Origin: JASHPR01 sp963844655
GTDB lineage: Bacteria; Actinomycetota; Actinomycetes; Streptosporangiales; Streptosporangiaceae
DNA: 64,000 nucleotides
NCBI GenBank assembly: GCA_963844655.1
Contig: CAWJPA010000004.1
Location: forward strand, 248,001-312,000
Direction of reading: 5' to 3'
Shown in pieces: positions 8,214 to 16,005 of the stretch (the stretch's first letter is position 1; every line of letters starts with the position of its first letter). The notes under the pieces are model-generated. The model did not search any database. It was given only the letters and a program-made list of their open reading frames with translations, and had not been told where the DNA came from. Made by a program: the position numbers and the translations under genes.

Positions 8214-9581
8214 GTGGATCTTGCAATCGAGTTCAGGCCCGGTGTCCCGCTCCGCCGCCAGCTTGAGCACGCGCTGCGGGCGGCGATCCGCTCCGGCCGG
8301 CTGGCCCCGGGCTCTGTGGTGCCGCCCAGCCGGGGCCTGGCCGATGAACTCGGTGTGTCACGCGGTGTCGTGGTCGACAGCTACGCCCAGCTGACCACGG
8401 AGGGCTACCTGACGGCGAAACGCGGCTCGGGCACCCGTGTCGCCGTGCTGCCGGCCTCCGGAACGCCGCCGGCCCAGCGGCAGCTGGGCCCGCCGGGCCG
8501 CTTCCGGTACGAGCTGCGGCCAGGGCAGGCCGATTTCCACGCCTTCCCGCGCGCACGCTGGAAGGCAGCGCTGATGCGCGCGCTGCGCGACCTGCCCGAC
8601 GCCCGGCTGACCTACGCCGACCACCGCGGCGTTCCCGAGCTCAGGAACGCCGTGGCCACCTATATGGTCCGCATGCGCGGGGTGGTCGTGGAACCCGGGC
8701 ACGTCGTGATCTGCTGCGCGGCTTCTCAGGCGCTGACCGTGCTCTGGCACGTGCTCCGCGCCCGCGGCGCGCGCCGCGTCGCGATCGAGGACCCCGGCTG
8801 GCGCTGGCAGCAGTTCACGGTTGAGCACGCGGGCATGGAGGCCGTCCCCGTGCGGGTGGACGACCAGGGCCTGGTCGTGACGGAACTCGCGGCGGCCGAC
8901 GTCGATGCCGTGGTGATGACCCCGGCTCATCACTATCCGACCGGGGCCGTGATGACCGCGGAGCGCCGCTCCGCCCTCATCGCGTGGGCGCGTGAGCGCC
9001 AGGCGCTGATCGTCGAGGACGACTACGACGCCGAGTACCGCTTCGGCCGGGATCCGATGCCGTCCCTCCAGGGCCTGGCGCCGGACCTCGTCGCGTTCAT
9101 CGGCACGACAAGCAAGACGCTGGCACCTGCGCTGCGTCTCGCGTGGGTGGTCCCTCCGTCGCACCTGATCGACGACGTGGAGAGCGTGCTGCGCGTCACC
9201 GGCGTGACACCACCGACGATCGACCAGGTAGCCCTGGCCTCGTTTATCGAGGACGCGGCGCTTGAGCGTCATCTGCGCTCGATGCGCCGCCGGTACCAGG
9301 CCAAGCGGGACGTCCTGACCGAGGCGCTGGGCCGCCACCTTCCCGAGGCGCGCGTCAGCGGCCCCGCGGCCGGGTTGCATGTCCTCGCCTGGCTGCCGGA
9401 CAGCGTCGATGAGCACGCGACGGCCCTGCGGGCCCGGCGGTCCGGCGTCGGCCTGCATGAGCTGCACCGTCACTGCACGGCTCACGCGCCCTCTCCCCCG
9501 GCGCTGCTGCTCGGATTCGCGCTGCCGACCGAATCCGAGCTCAGAACCGCGACCAGGCTGCTCGCCGAGGCGGTCGGCTGA
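8214..9581 (+). CDS. MocR/PdxR-type GntR-aminotransferase fusion regulator
   Basis: A 455-residue regulator. The N-terminal GntR winged helix (residues about 1-75; PLRRQLEHALRAAIRSGRL, then SRGLADELGVSRGVVVDSYA) is joined to a fold-type I aminotransferase domain (about 110-450). The PLP lysine is about K301 in GTTSKTLAPALRLAW, and the DDYDAEYR motif contacts the cofactor ring. MocR proteins sense PLP or PLP adducts of amino compounds. The start is GTG 8214, preceded by paired direct repeats. No pdxST pair is nearby. The convergent neighbours are two ammonia-lyase-like genes, so a role in amino-compound metabolism there is possible but unproven. Confidence 0.88.
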   Translation: MDLAIEFRPGVPLRRQLEHALRAAIRSGRLAPGSVVPPSRGLADELGVSRGVVVDSYAQLTTEGYLTAKRGSGTRVAVLPASGTPPAQRQLGPPGRFRYELRPGQADFHAFPRARWKAALMRALRDLPDARLTYADHRGVPELRNAVATYMVRMRGVVVEPGHVVICCAASQALTVLWHVLRARGARRVAIEDPGWRWQQFTVEHAGMEAVPVRVDDQGLVVTELAAADVDAVVMTPAHHYPTGAVMTAERRSALIAWARERQALIVEDDYDAEYRFGRDPMPSLQGLAPDLVAFIGTTSKTLAPALRLAWVVPPSHLIDDVESVLRVTGVTPPTIDQVALASFIEDAALERHLRSMRRRYQAKRDVLTEALGRHLPEARVSGPAAGLHVLAWLPDSVDEHATALRARRSGVGLHELHRHCTAHAPSPPALLLGFALPTESELRTATRLLAEAVG

Positions 9582-9596
9582 GGGCCAGCGGCCGGC

Positions 9597-10901
9597 CTAG
9601 GGTGCCGGGGGCGGCACGAGGCGGCCAGTCAGCGCCGCCGCGCCGAGCGCCTGCTGGAGCCGCCCGCCGTCCGCGCTCAGGTCCCGTATGCCGGTGCCGT
9701 CGATCGGCGGGAACACCGAGCGGGCGAAGGACAGCAAGGGCCGGAGCGGCTTGGCCGGGCTCCGGCCGGTCACGAAGAGCGCCTGACTGGACACGATCAC
9801 CAGGATGGCCAGCACACCGTCGAGGCAGTCCGCGGCGCGGCGCTGCCGGCGGTAGGCGCTGAGCGTCGGGGCCAGCGCATCGGCGTGCGGATCGCTGACG
9901 ACTACGGGCAGCAGCGCGGGCGTGGCCGCGGCCCTCGCCTCCTCGACGTACCCGCTGGCGGCCCAGCCGTAGGCATACGTTCCGCTTCTGGCTGCCCCGG
10001 GCACGGCCAGGTTGACCGGGAGGCCGGAGGTCTCGGCCGTGTTGAGCGCGGTGACCTGGCGTTCGGCGACCAGGGCCAGATCCGCCCAGGCCGCGGACAG
10101 TCCGTTCAGCGCGGGGTGGGCCATGCCGTTGTAGAAACCGCCGGTGCGCAGCTCGCGATCAGCCTGCCCGCCTGCCGTGCCATCGAGGTACACCACGTCG
10201 CTGGTTACCGTGCGCAGCGAGACGGCCGCGGCCTTCTCGACCGCGGCCACGGCCCGGTGGGCCTGGCCGAGCACCCGCGGGATGATCCGGTAGCTCACCG
10301 GGGGCTGGTGGAAGCGCCGGCCGTCGGCCCCGGCCCCGTCGAGGTGGCGCCCCAGCGCCGCCAGGGCCGCGGTTTCGTGCACGTCGCCCCAGAGATCACC
10401 GAGGGCCTGGTCATAGACGCTCAGCGGGGCGCCGAAGGCCTCGATCGACAGGGCGCAGATCGCTTCGGCGTGCTCGAGCCGGTGCCGGGCCAGCAGCGCG
10501 GTGTCGGCGGCCAGCGCTGCCGCGCACGCCGCTTCGCCCACGCCGGCCAGGCCGCCGGGAGGCATCCGGGGCAGCGGCGCCCCGAGCCCGGCGGCCACCC
10601 GCTCGGCGGTGGCCAGCCGCACAGAAGTCTCCCCCGTCACCCAGCCGGCCAGGCAGGCGAACACGATCCCCCGCACCACGCGCTCATCCAGATCGCCGCC
10701 GCCGGCACTCGCGTCGCCGGCCGCCCGGCTGGGCCCGGATGCGCTGTCGTGGGTTCGCGGCTCCTGCGTGGCCTGACGCCGGCCGGCCGCGGCCAGGGCC
10801 TGGCGGGCGCCGTCGCCGAGCCGCACCGGTTCGCCGTCGTAGCTGACCCGGCGGAAGTTCGCCAGGGTGAAGTCGTCTCTCGTGTTGACCACGACCGTCA
10901 T
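9597..10901 (-). CDS. Degenerate HAL/PAL-family (aromatic amino acid lyase-like) protein, second copy
   Basis: A 434-residue paralogue of the upstream lyase-like gene; both open with the same kind of start (MTVVVNTRDDFTLANF here). It keeps the helical core (LDERVVRGIVFACLAGW, PRVLGQAHRAVAAVE, TGGFYNGMAHPALNGLSAAW). It has lost the N-terminal catalytic-Tyr region, replaced by a Ser/Ala/Gly stretch at about residues 35-70, and the whole MIO loop: the sequence jumps from LPRMPPGGLAGVGE to ACAAALAADTALL. It is therefore unlikely to be a classical ammonia-lyase. ATG 10901 overlaps the TGA of the upstream paralogue (ATGA), so the two are translationally coupled. A partner-subunit role is the simplest guess. 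Confidence 0.7.
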   Translation of the reverse strand: MTVVVNTRDDFTLANFRRVSYDGEPVRLGDGARQALAAAGRRQATQEPRTHDSASGPSRAAGDASAGGGDLDERVVRGIVFACLAGWVTGETSVRLATAERVAAGLGAPLPRMPPGGLAGVGEAACAAALAADTALLARHRLEHAEAICALSIEAFGAPLSVYDQALGDLWGDVHETAALAALGRHLDGAGADGRRFHQPPVSYRIIPRVLGQAHRAVAAVEKAAAVSLRTVTSDVVYLDGTAGGQADRELRTGGFYNGMAHPALNGLSAAWADLALVAERQVTALNTAETSGLPVNLAVPGAARSGTYAYGWAASGYVEEARAAATPALLPVVVSDPHADALAPTLSAYRRQRRAADCLDGVLAILVIVSSQALFVTGRSPAKPLRPLLSFARSVFPPIDGTGIRDLSADGGRLQQALGAAALTGRLVPPPAP

Positions 10902-12229
10902 GCCTGGCGTCGTCCTCTCCGCGCGCGGATGCTCTCCAGCAGATCGTTCAGCGGCGGGGCGGGCTGGCGCCCCGCGGTGAGCAGCGCCTGGCTCGCCTCC
11001 TCGGCCAGCACCGCAAGCGCACCGTCGAGGCACCGCGCGGCCTCGGCCTGCCGGCGGTAGGCGCTGAACACCGGCGAGGACACGTCGTCCTGCGGGTCGT
11101 TGACCGCGGCCGGGAGGAGCGTGGGCAGAGCGGCCGCGCGTGCCTCTTCCGCCAGCCCACTCAGCACCGGTTCCTGCCCCGCCGTCGCGCCGTCCGCGGG
11201 GCCCGCGGCGCGCAGTTCCGTCACGTGCTGGATGGACAGCACGGTCAGGTCGGCCCAGGCGGCCGCCAGCGTGCTCAGCGCCGGGTAGGTCATCGCGTTG
11301 TGGAAGCCGCCGGTGGAGAACACCCGCCCCAGCGGGTGGCGTTCATCGGGCAGAAGGTACACCGGGTTGTCGGTCACCGACCGCAGGGAAACCCGGGCCG
11401 CCTCGGTCACACCGGCCACGGCCCGGTGGGCCTGCCCGAGGACCCGGCCCAGGATCAGGTAGCTGGGCGGCACCCGGCCGGCCCGGCGGCCATCCGGGTC
11501 CGCGCCGGACAGGTGACGGCGCAGCGCCGCCCGCGCCGCCGCCTCATCCTCGTCTCCGTACCTGCCGTCAAGCACCTCGTCGCAGGCATCAAGCGGAGCG
11601 CCGAACGCCTCCACCGACAGCGCCAGAACCTGCCCGGCGTGCTCAAGCCGCTGGCCGGCCAGCAGGGCCGTGTCCGCGGCGAGTGCCGCGGACACCGGGG
11701 AACCGTTCAGGATCGGGTTGGCCTCCCCCTCCTCAAGATCGTCGCTGTGGAGGCCGGCGAGCACGTGGGCCAGTGGCAGGACCTCGCCGGCGCCGACCTG
11801 CCCGTCGAGCGGCACCGAGGGCAGCGGCCCGCCGAGCAGGGCCGCGATCCGCTCGGCGACCACGGGGCGGGCCTTGGAGTTCCCCGCGACGAAGTTGGCG
11901 AGCCGCGCGAAGATGATGCCGCGCACGACGCGCTCGTCGAGATACCCGCCGCCGAATCCGCGCGCCCAGTTGCCGCGGAAGCCGAACGCCCGGGCGTGCG
12001 CCCGCTGCTCCTCCGGCGGGATCGTGTCCTTGGCCCGCGGCCCGAAGCTGCTCGTCACGCCGTAGATGAACTGGGTGCGGTCGGACTCCAGCAGGCGCAT
12101 GAAGTCTGCCCGCCCCTCGGCCATGACCCGGCGCGCCTCCGCGCCGATAGCCACAAGCTCTCCGCCCAAAGACACGCGCCGGTAGTTCTCCAGCGTGAAG
12201 TCGTCCCTGCTGTTGACCACCACCGTCAT
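10898..12229 (-). CDS. HAL/PAL-family aromatic amino acid lyase homologue lacking the MIO triad
   Basis: A 443-residue member of the lyase_aromatic family. The Tyr-loop motif is intact (FIYGVTSSFG, Y about 56), as are LNGSPVSAALA (about 174-184) and STGGFHNAMTYPALS. The cofactor segment normally reading GSVGASGDLAPLAH is here DGQVGAGEVLPLAH (about 143-155). It is one residue shorter, with Ala-Gly-Glu where Ala-Ser-Gly should cyclise to MIO. The frame is continuous on both sides, so this is not a local indel. The length is shorter than the usual 500 or more residues. It is first in a coupled pair and divergent from a methyltransferase 60 bases away. The reaction is unknown. Confidence 0.8.
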   Translation of the reverse strand: MTVVVNSRDDFTLENYRRVSLGGELVAIGAEARRVMAEGRADFMRLLESDRTQFIYGVTSSFGPRAKDTIPPEEQRAHARAFGFRGNWARGFGGGYLDERVVRGIIFARLANFVAGNSKARPVVAERIAALLGGPLPSVPLDGQVGAGEVLPLAHVLAGLHSDDLEEGEANPILNGSPVSAALAADTALLAGQRLEHAGQVLALSVEAFGAPLDACDEVLDGRYGDEDEAAARAALRRHLSGADPDGRRAGRVPPSYLILGRVLGQAHRAVAGVTEAARVSLRSVTDNPVYLLPDERHPLGRVFSTGGFHNAMTYPALSTLAAAWADLTVLSIQHVTELRAAGPADGATAGQEPVLSGLAEEARAAALPTLLPAAVNDPQDDVSSPVFSAYRRQAEAARCLDGALAVLAEEASQALLTAGRQPAPPLNDLLESIRARRGRRQA

Positions 12230-12289
12230 GTGCCGGACCGTAGCAGCGCTCACCTGGTTTCGCACACGCCGGTCGTGGAGACTGTGACC

Positions 12290-13117
12290 ATGACCGAGGA
12301 CGTTGCCGACAGGCCGGACTGGATGGGTGTCGATGAGGGCTGGGGCCGTAAGGCGGCCGAATTCGCGGCGCTCAGCGAACCGTCTAACTGCCGGGAGTAC
12401 GTGGCCATGCATCACCGGCTCGGGGTTGATGCGGGCGACCGGCTGCTTGACGTCGCGTGCGGCGCCGGCCTGGCCATCGAGCTCGCGGCTTTGCGCGGCG
12501 CCGACTGTGCCGGCATCGACGCGTCTGGACGGCTGGCCGCCGTCGCGCGGGCCCGCAGCCCGCAGGCCGACATCAGGGTGGGCGACATGCACTCGCTGCC
12601 CTGGGACGATGGCTCCTTCACCGTCGTGACCAGCTTCCGCGGGATCTGGGGCACCACGGCGGCGGCGGTAGGGGAGGTGTACCGGGTGCTGTGCCCGGGC
12701 GGCCGGATCGGGCTGACCGTCTGGGGCCACCTCAAGGTCTCGCCCGGGGTATGGGCATTCGTCCCGTTCGCGCTGGCGGAGGAGCCGAAGATGGCCCACC
12801 AGGCCGCGATGGTCGCGCTCGGGAGGCCGGGCGCGGGCGAGGAACTCCTGGAGAGCTGGGGCTTCGCCGACGTGCAGCGCCATAGCGTGCCGTTCGCGCT
12901 GGAATTCGCCGACCCTGACTCGTACGCCAGGGCGCTGGCCACGACCGGTCCGGCGTATGAGGCGATCCAGCACGTCGGCGAGCCAGCGTTCCACGAGGCG
13001 GCGCTCCAGGCCGCGCGCGGCCATCAGCAGGACGGGCTGCCGCTGCGCGCCGAACTCGACGTCGTGGGCTATGTGGCACGCAAGCCAGGGAGGACCGATG
13101 ACGGCAAGCGACGCTGA
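12290..13117 (+). CDS. Class I SAM-dependent methyltransferase
   Basis: A 275-residue methyltransferase. Motif I is LLDVACGAGLAIE (about residues 53-65), followed by the acidic GIDASGRL, the motif DMHSLPWDDGSF, and the post-motif YRVLCPGGRIGLTVWG typical of ubiE/Methyltransf_11 members acting on small molecules. ATG 12290 has GGAG about 9 bases upstream. It is divergent from the MIO-less lyase-like operon and overlaps the AhpD-like gene by 20 bases, so it forms a two-gene operon with it. The tryptophan-rich loop (SFRGIWGTTAAAV) may shape the substrate pocket. The substrate is unknown; a shared pathway with the lyase-like genes is inferred from position only. Confidence 0.85.
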   Translation: MTEDVADRPDWMGVDEGWGRKAAEFAALSEPSNCREYVAMHHRLGVDAGDRLLDVACGAGLAIELAALRGADCAGIDASGRLAAVARARSPQADIRVGDMHSLPWDDGSFTVVTSFRGIWGTTAAAVGEVYRVLCPGGRIGLTVWGHLKVSPGVWAFVPFALAEEPKMAHQAAMVALGRPGAGEELLESWGFADVQRHSVPFALEFADPDSYARALATTGPAYEAIQHVGEPAFHEAALQAARGHQQDGLPLRAELDVVGYVARKPGRTDDGKRR

Positions 13118-13715
13118 GACCGAGCAGTTCCTGCAGCGGGCCGACGTGAGCGAGGCGGCCAGGAGCCTGTTCGACGAGGACCTCGATGAGATGGGCTTCG
13201 TCATGAATGTCTCCCGGCTGTGGGCCTACCAGCCGACCGCGCTGCGCGGCTTGTTCGGCCTCATGGCCCAGGTCACCTCGGCACGGCCGTTCACGCTGCG
13301 CGAACGCGGCATCATGGTGACCGCCTGCGCGTCAGCCCTCGGTGATTCCTACTGCTCGCTCGCCTGGGGCACCAAGCTGGCCGACGAGGCCGGCGCACGG
13401 CTCGCGGCCGGCGTTCTGCGTGGCGATGATGACGAGCTGAGCCCGGCCGAGCGGGCCATGGCGGCCTGGGCTCGCCGGGTAGCGCGCGACCCCAACGGGA
13501 CCAGCGTGCGTGACGTGCAAGAACTCAGGGACGCGGGATTCTCCGACGCCGACATCTTCGCCATGACCGTATTCGTCGCTCTTCGCGTAGCCCTCTCCAC
13601 GGTCAGCGACGCGCTGGGAGCACACCCAGACGCCGAGTACCAGGTAAAGGCGCCGGCTGCTGTGCGCCGCGCGGTGACCTTCGGCCGCCCCATCGCCGAC
13701 GGCAGACCGGGATAG
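13098..13715 (+). CDS. Carboxymuconolactone decarboxylase/AhpD-like protein
   Basis: A 205-residue all-helical protein with the CMD/AhpD fold signature (NVSRLWAYQPTALRGLFGLM; TLRERGIMVTACASALGDSYCSLAWGTKLA). The classical active-site pattern CxxCxxxH is reduced to one Cys (about C85 in DSYCSLAWG), with Gly at the usual His position. The normal thiol-disulfide peroxidase chemistry is therefore doubtful. ATG 13098 lies inside the end of the methyltransferase gene after GGGAGGACC, which indicates coupling. The stop is 10 bases from that of the convergent SARP gene. Confidence 0.8.
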   Translation: MTASDAETEQFLQRADVSEAARSLFDEDLDEMGFVMNVSRLWAYQPTALRGLFGLMAQVTSARPFTLRERGIMVTACASALGDSYCSLAWGTKLADEAGARLAAGVLRGDDDELSPAERAMAAWARRVARDPNGTSVRDVQELRDAGFSDADIFAMTVFVALRVALSTVSDALGAHPDAEYQVKAPAAVRRAVTFGRPIADGRPG

Positions 13716-13725
13716 CCGCAGCGGC

Positions 13726-15564
13726 TCAAGGGTTCCGCGCCCGGCCGGCCCGGGACGGATAACGAGACAGGGGGCCCAGCGCGGCCGCCCGGGCCCGCAG
13801 CGCCGGGTTGGTGACGTCGCGGGCAACCGCCTGCGCCAGCGGGGGGCTGGCTGGATCGCCCGCTTCGGCCTGATAGATCAGCGCCCAGCCAATGAACTCG
13901 GGCAGGTCGGCCCGCGTCGCCTCCTGATAGAGCCGGCGGGCCAGGGGCATGACCAGATCTGGCTGCTGGCTCGCGACGATCTCCAGGTGGCCGAGCGCCA
14001 CGAACCCGGAGACCCAGACATAGCGGTCCGGCACCCGGTCACACCGGCGCCGGGCATCGGTGATCCATTCTTGGGCCGCAGCCGGGTTCCCGGCCTGCAG
14101 CGCCAGCAGCGCCAGGGCTCGCCCGGCCATCCCTTCCCAGCAGGGGTCGCCCAGCTGGCAGGCCAGCGCGAACGCCTGCTCGGCGTCGTCGCGCGCGTCG
14201 TCCCAGTGCCCGTCTGCGGCCAGGCATTCCGCGCGCAGGGCCTGCGGCCAGGGCAGGAAGGCATTCCACCGGTCCCTGTCGCAGATCTCGATGCTGCGCT
14301 CCGCTGCCGCGCGGGCCTGCTCCACCTGCCCGGCGAGCAGCAGGGAGCGGGCCATGACCCCGGTGGACCAGGCTTCCTGCCGGCGGCGGCCCGCCGATCC
14401 CGCGGTCTGAGCCGACTCGGCGAGAAGCCTGGCGGCGGTGTCGTGGTGCCCCAGGTCGGCTTCGTTCATGCCGCGGATCGCCAGCACTCCCGCGCTCAGG
14501 GCTGGATCGCCGACGGCGTCGGCCTGCGACGATGCCTCGCTCAGCGCGCGGGCCGCCGATGTGTGCCGCCCGGCCTGCAGATCCACGAACGCGAGTTCCC
14601 GCAGGATGTCGGCGGTCAGGCTGCCGCTCCCCGCGGTCTTCGCCTCGGCCAGCGCGCGGTGCAGTATCACGGCTCCCTCGCCGTCGAAGCCGCGCACCGC
14701 GTGCACGAGCGCGGATCCGAGCGTCCTGAGCACGTCCGCGTACAGCAGCGGGTCCCTGGCCCGCCCGGCTTCCTCGGCCGCGCGGCGGAGGGTCTCGATG
14801 CCGGCGTCCGCCGACCCCGCGTCCAGGGCTGCGGTCCCGGACCGCAGCAGGGACCCGGCGACCACGCCGGCCCGCAGCCCCGCAGCCGGAGCCACCGGGG
14901 GACGGGCCGCGGCCCGCAGCGCCGCCGATGCGGTGATGCCTTCCTGCGCCAGGGTGGCCTCGCACGCGGCCAGGTGCACCGCAGCCCGGGCGGGATGGCC
15001 CGCCGCGACCAGCGTGCGCAGGAACAGCTCCTGCGCGTCCTCGTCGAGCGGATCCAGGGCCGCCGCACGGCCCGCCGCCGCCGACGCCCGCTCGGCCTCA
15101 CCCGCGGCCAGCGACCGCAGCGCGGCCTGGCGCAGTTCTTCCATCGACCGGGCCGCGCACTGCCCGCGGGCCAGCATCAGCCACATGTCAAAGGCCGGGC
15201 AGTGACGCGGTTCCACGCCGGCCAGCAGCTCCCCGCCAATGTCGCCGGGCGGCAGCGAACCGTCCCACAGCTCCCATACGTCCAGCCACAGTGAGCCCGG
15301 CGTCAGGCTCACCGGATCGCCGCGCAGCAGCTGCGGATCCTCGCAGCAGCGGCGCAGGTCGGCCAGGCACCACCGCAGCGCTCCCAGCGGGTCGTCCGCT
15401 TCGCCGAACAGCTCCGCCGCGAGCTCTCCCCTGGTCAGCGGCCGCTCAGCGAGAGCGACCCGGGCCAGCAGCGCCCAGGACTTCTGCCCCCGGGGTGGCT
15501 GGCGCGGCGGCCCGGCTCCGCTTTCGATACGCGGATGGCCGAGCAGCCGCACCCGCACGCTCAC
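13726..15564 (-). CDS. SARP/BTAD-domain transcriptional regulator with TPR-like C-terminus
   Basis: A 612-residue regulator. Residues about 1-95 form the OmpR-like winged helix of SARP proteins (VRVRLLGHPRI, PLTRGELAAELFGEADDPLGAL). Residues about 100-215 form the bacterial transcriptional activation domain (ERASAAAGRAAALDPLDEDA). The remaining 400 residues are Ala-rich helical pairs resembling TPR repeats. There is no NB-ARC ATPase of the AfsR type. The GTG start at 15564 lies 12 bases after the tautomerase stop, so the two form an operon. Tandem repeats of about 20 bases sit upstream of that operon and are a candidate binding site, since SARPs bind spaced direct repeats. Targets are unproven. 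Confidence 0.82.
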   Translation of the reverse strand: MSVRVRLLGHPRIESGAGPPRQPPRGQKSWALLARVALAERPLTRGELAAELFGEADDPLGALRWCLADLRRCCEDPQLLRGDPVSLTPGSLWLDVWELWDGSLPPGDIGGELLAGVEPRHCPAFDMWLMLARGQCAARSMEELRQAALRSLAAGEAERASAAAGRAAALDPLDEDAQELFLRTLVAAGHPARAAVHLAACEATLAQEGITASAALRAAARPPVAPAAGLRAGVVAGSLLRSGTAALDAGSADAGIETLRRAAEEAGRARDPLLYADVLRTLGSALVHAVRGFDGEGAVILHRALAEAKTAGSGSLTADILRELAFVDLQAGRHTSAARALSEASSQADAVGDPALSAGVLAIRGMNEADLGHHDTAARLLAESAQTAGSAGRRRQEAWSTGVMARSLLLAGQVEQARAAAERSIEICDRDRWNAFLPWPQALRAECLAADGHWDDARDDAEQAFALACQLGDPCWEGMAGRALALLALQAGNPAAAQEWITDARRRCDRVPDRYVWVSGFVALGHLEIVASQQPDLVMPLARRLYQEATRADLPEFIGWALIYQAEAGDPASPPLAQAVARDVTNPALRARAAALGPLSRYPSRAGRARNP

Positions 15565-15576
15565 CGGCGGCGTGGC

Positions 15577-15825
15577 TCAGCCCGCCGCGGCCCCGGCCGT
15601 GGCCGGCTGGCCCTGCTGCTGCAGGGCATGCACGTCCGCGGTGGTGAGGCCGTTGCCGCCGATACCCCAGTCCCCACTGTGGACCTCCTCGACGAGTACC
15701 CACGTGACCGGCCGGAGGTTCTCACCCTCGATCTCGACCATGGTGTCGGTGATCTTGCTGATCATCTCCTGCTTCTGCTCGGGCGTGAACACTCCCTCGA
15801 TGACTTTCACGGTGACCATCGGCAT
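15577..15825 (-). CDS. 4-oxalocrotonate tautomerase-family protein
   Basis: An 82-residue small tautomerase. Starting at ATG 15825 gives MPMVTVKVIEGVFTPEQKQE, which places the catalytic Pro directly after the initiator Met, the hallmark of the family. GGGAG lies about 8 bases upstream. A longer open frame exists but would bury the Pro. The protein keeps the two-strand/one-helix layout (ISKITDTMVEIEGENLRPVT, WVLVEEVHSGDWGIGG) with an Ala/Gln-rich tail. It is the first gene of a probable operon with the SARP regulator. The substrate is unknown. Confidence 0.85.
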   Translation of the reverse strand: MPMVTVKVIEGVFTPEQKQEMISKITDTMVEIEGENLRPVTWVLVEEVHSGDWGIGGNGLTTADVHALQQQGQPATAGAAAG

Positions 15826-15869
15826 GTCCAGTTCTCCCTCCATGATGACTGCCTGGCAACTGGACGATC

Positions 15870-15909
15870 CCGTGACACCGTGTGAAGCCCCGTGTGACCG
15901 TGTGAAGCT
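15870..15909. repeat. Two tandem 20-base repeats in divergent promoter
   Basis: The units at 15870-15889 (CCGTGACACCGTGTGAAGCC) and 15890-15909 are identical at 17 of 20 positions. Each holds two CCGTG cores 8 bases apart. They lie 45-84 bases upstream of the tautomerase-SARP operon and about 100 bases upstream of the 214-residue gene on the other strand. Confidence 0.65.
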
Positions 15910-15969
15910 TCTGCGCAGAATTTCGGATCGCAGCGAGTGGGCGTGTATCACCAGCCAGGCCCGCGCCTC

Positions 15970-15995
15970 TACATCACGACACCACACGTGATGTA
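15970..15995. promoter_or_regulatory. Palindrome abutting the ribosome binding site of the 214-aa gene
   Basis: Perfect 9-base inverted arms TACATCACG (15970-15978) and CGTGATGTA (15987-15995) with an 8-base spacer. The right arm runs directly into AAGGAG (15995-16000). It could be an operator or an RNA hairpin limiting ribosome access. The second copy of the gene carries a comparable element in the same place. Confidence 0.65.
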
Positions 15996-16005
15996 AGGAG
16001 CCGTC

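Noticed and set aside
8358..9485. 375-residue minus-strand frame within the MocR gene
   Set aside because: Antisense of a well-supported gene, His/Arg/Gly-rich.
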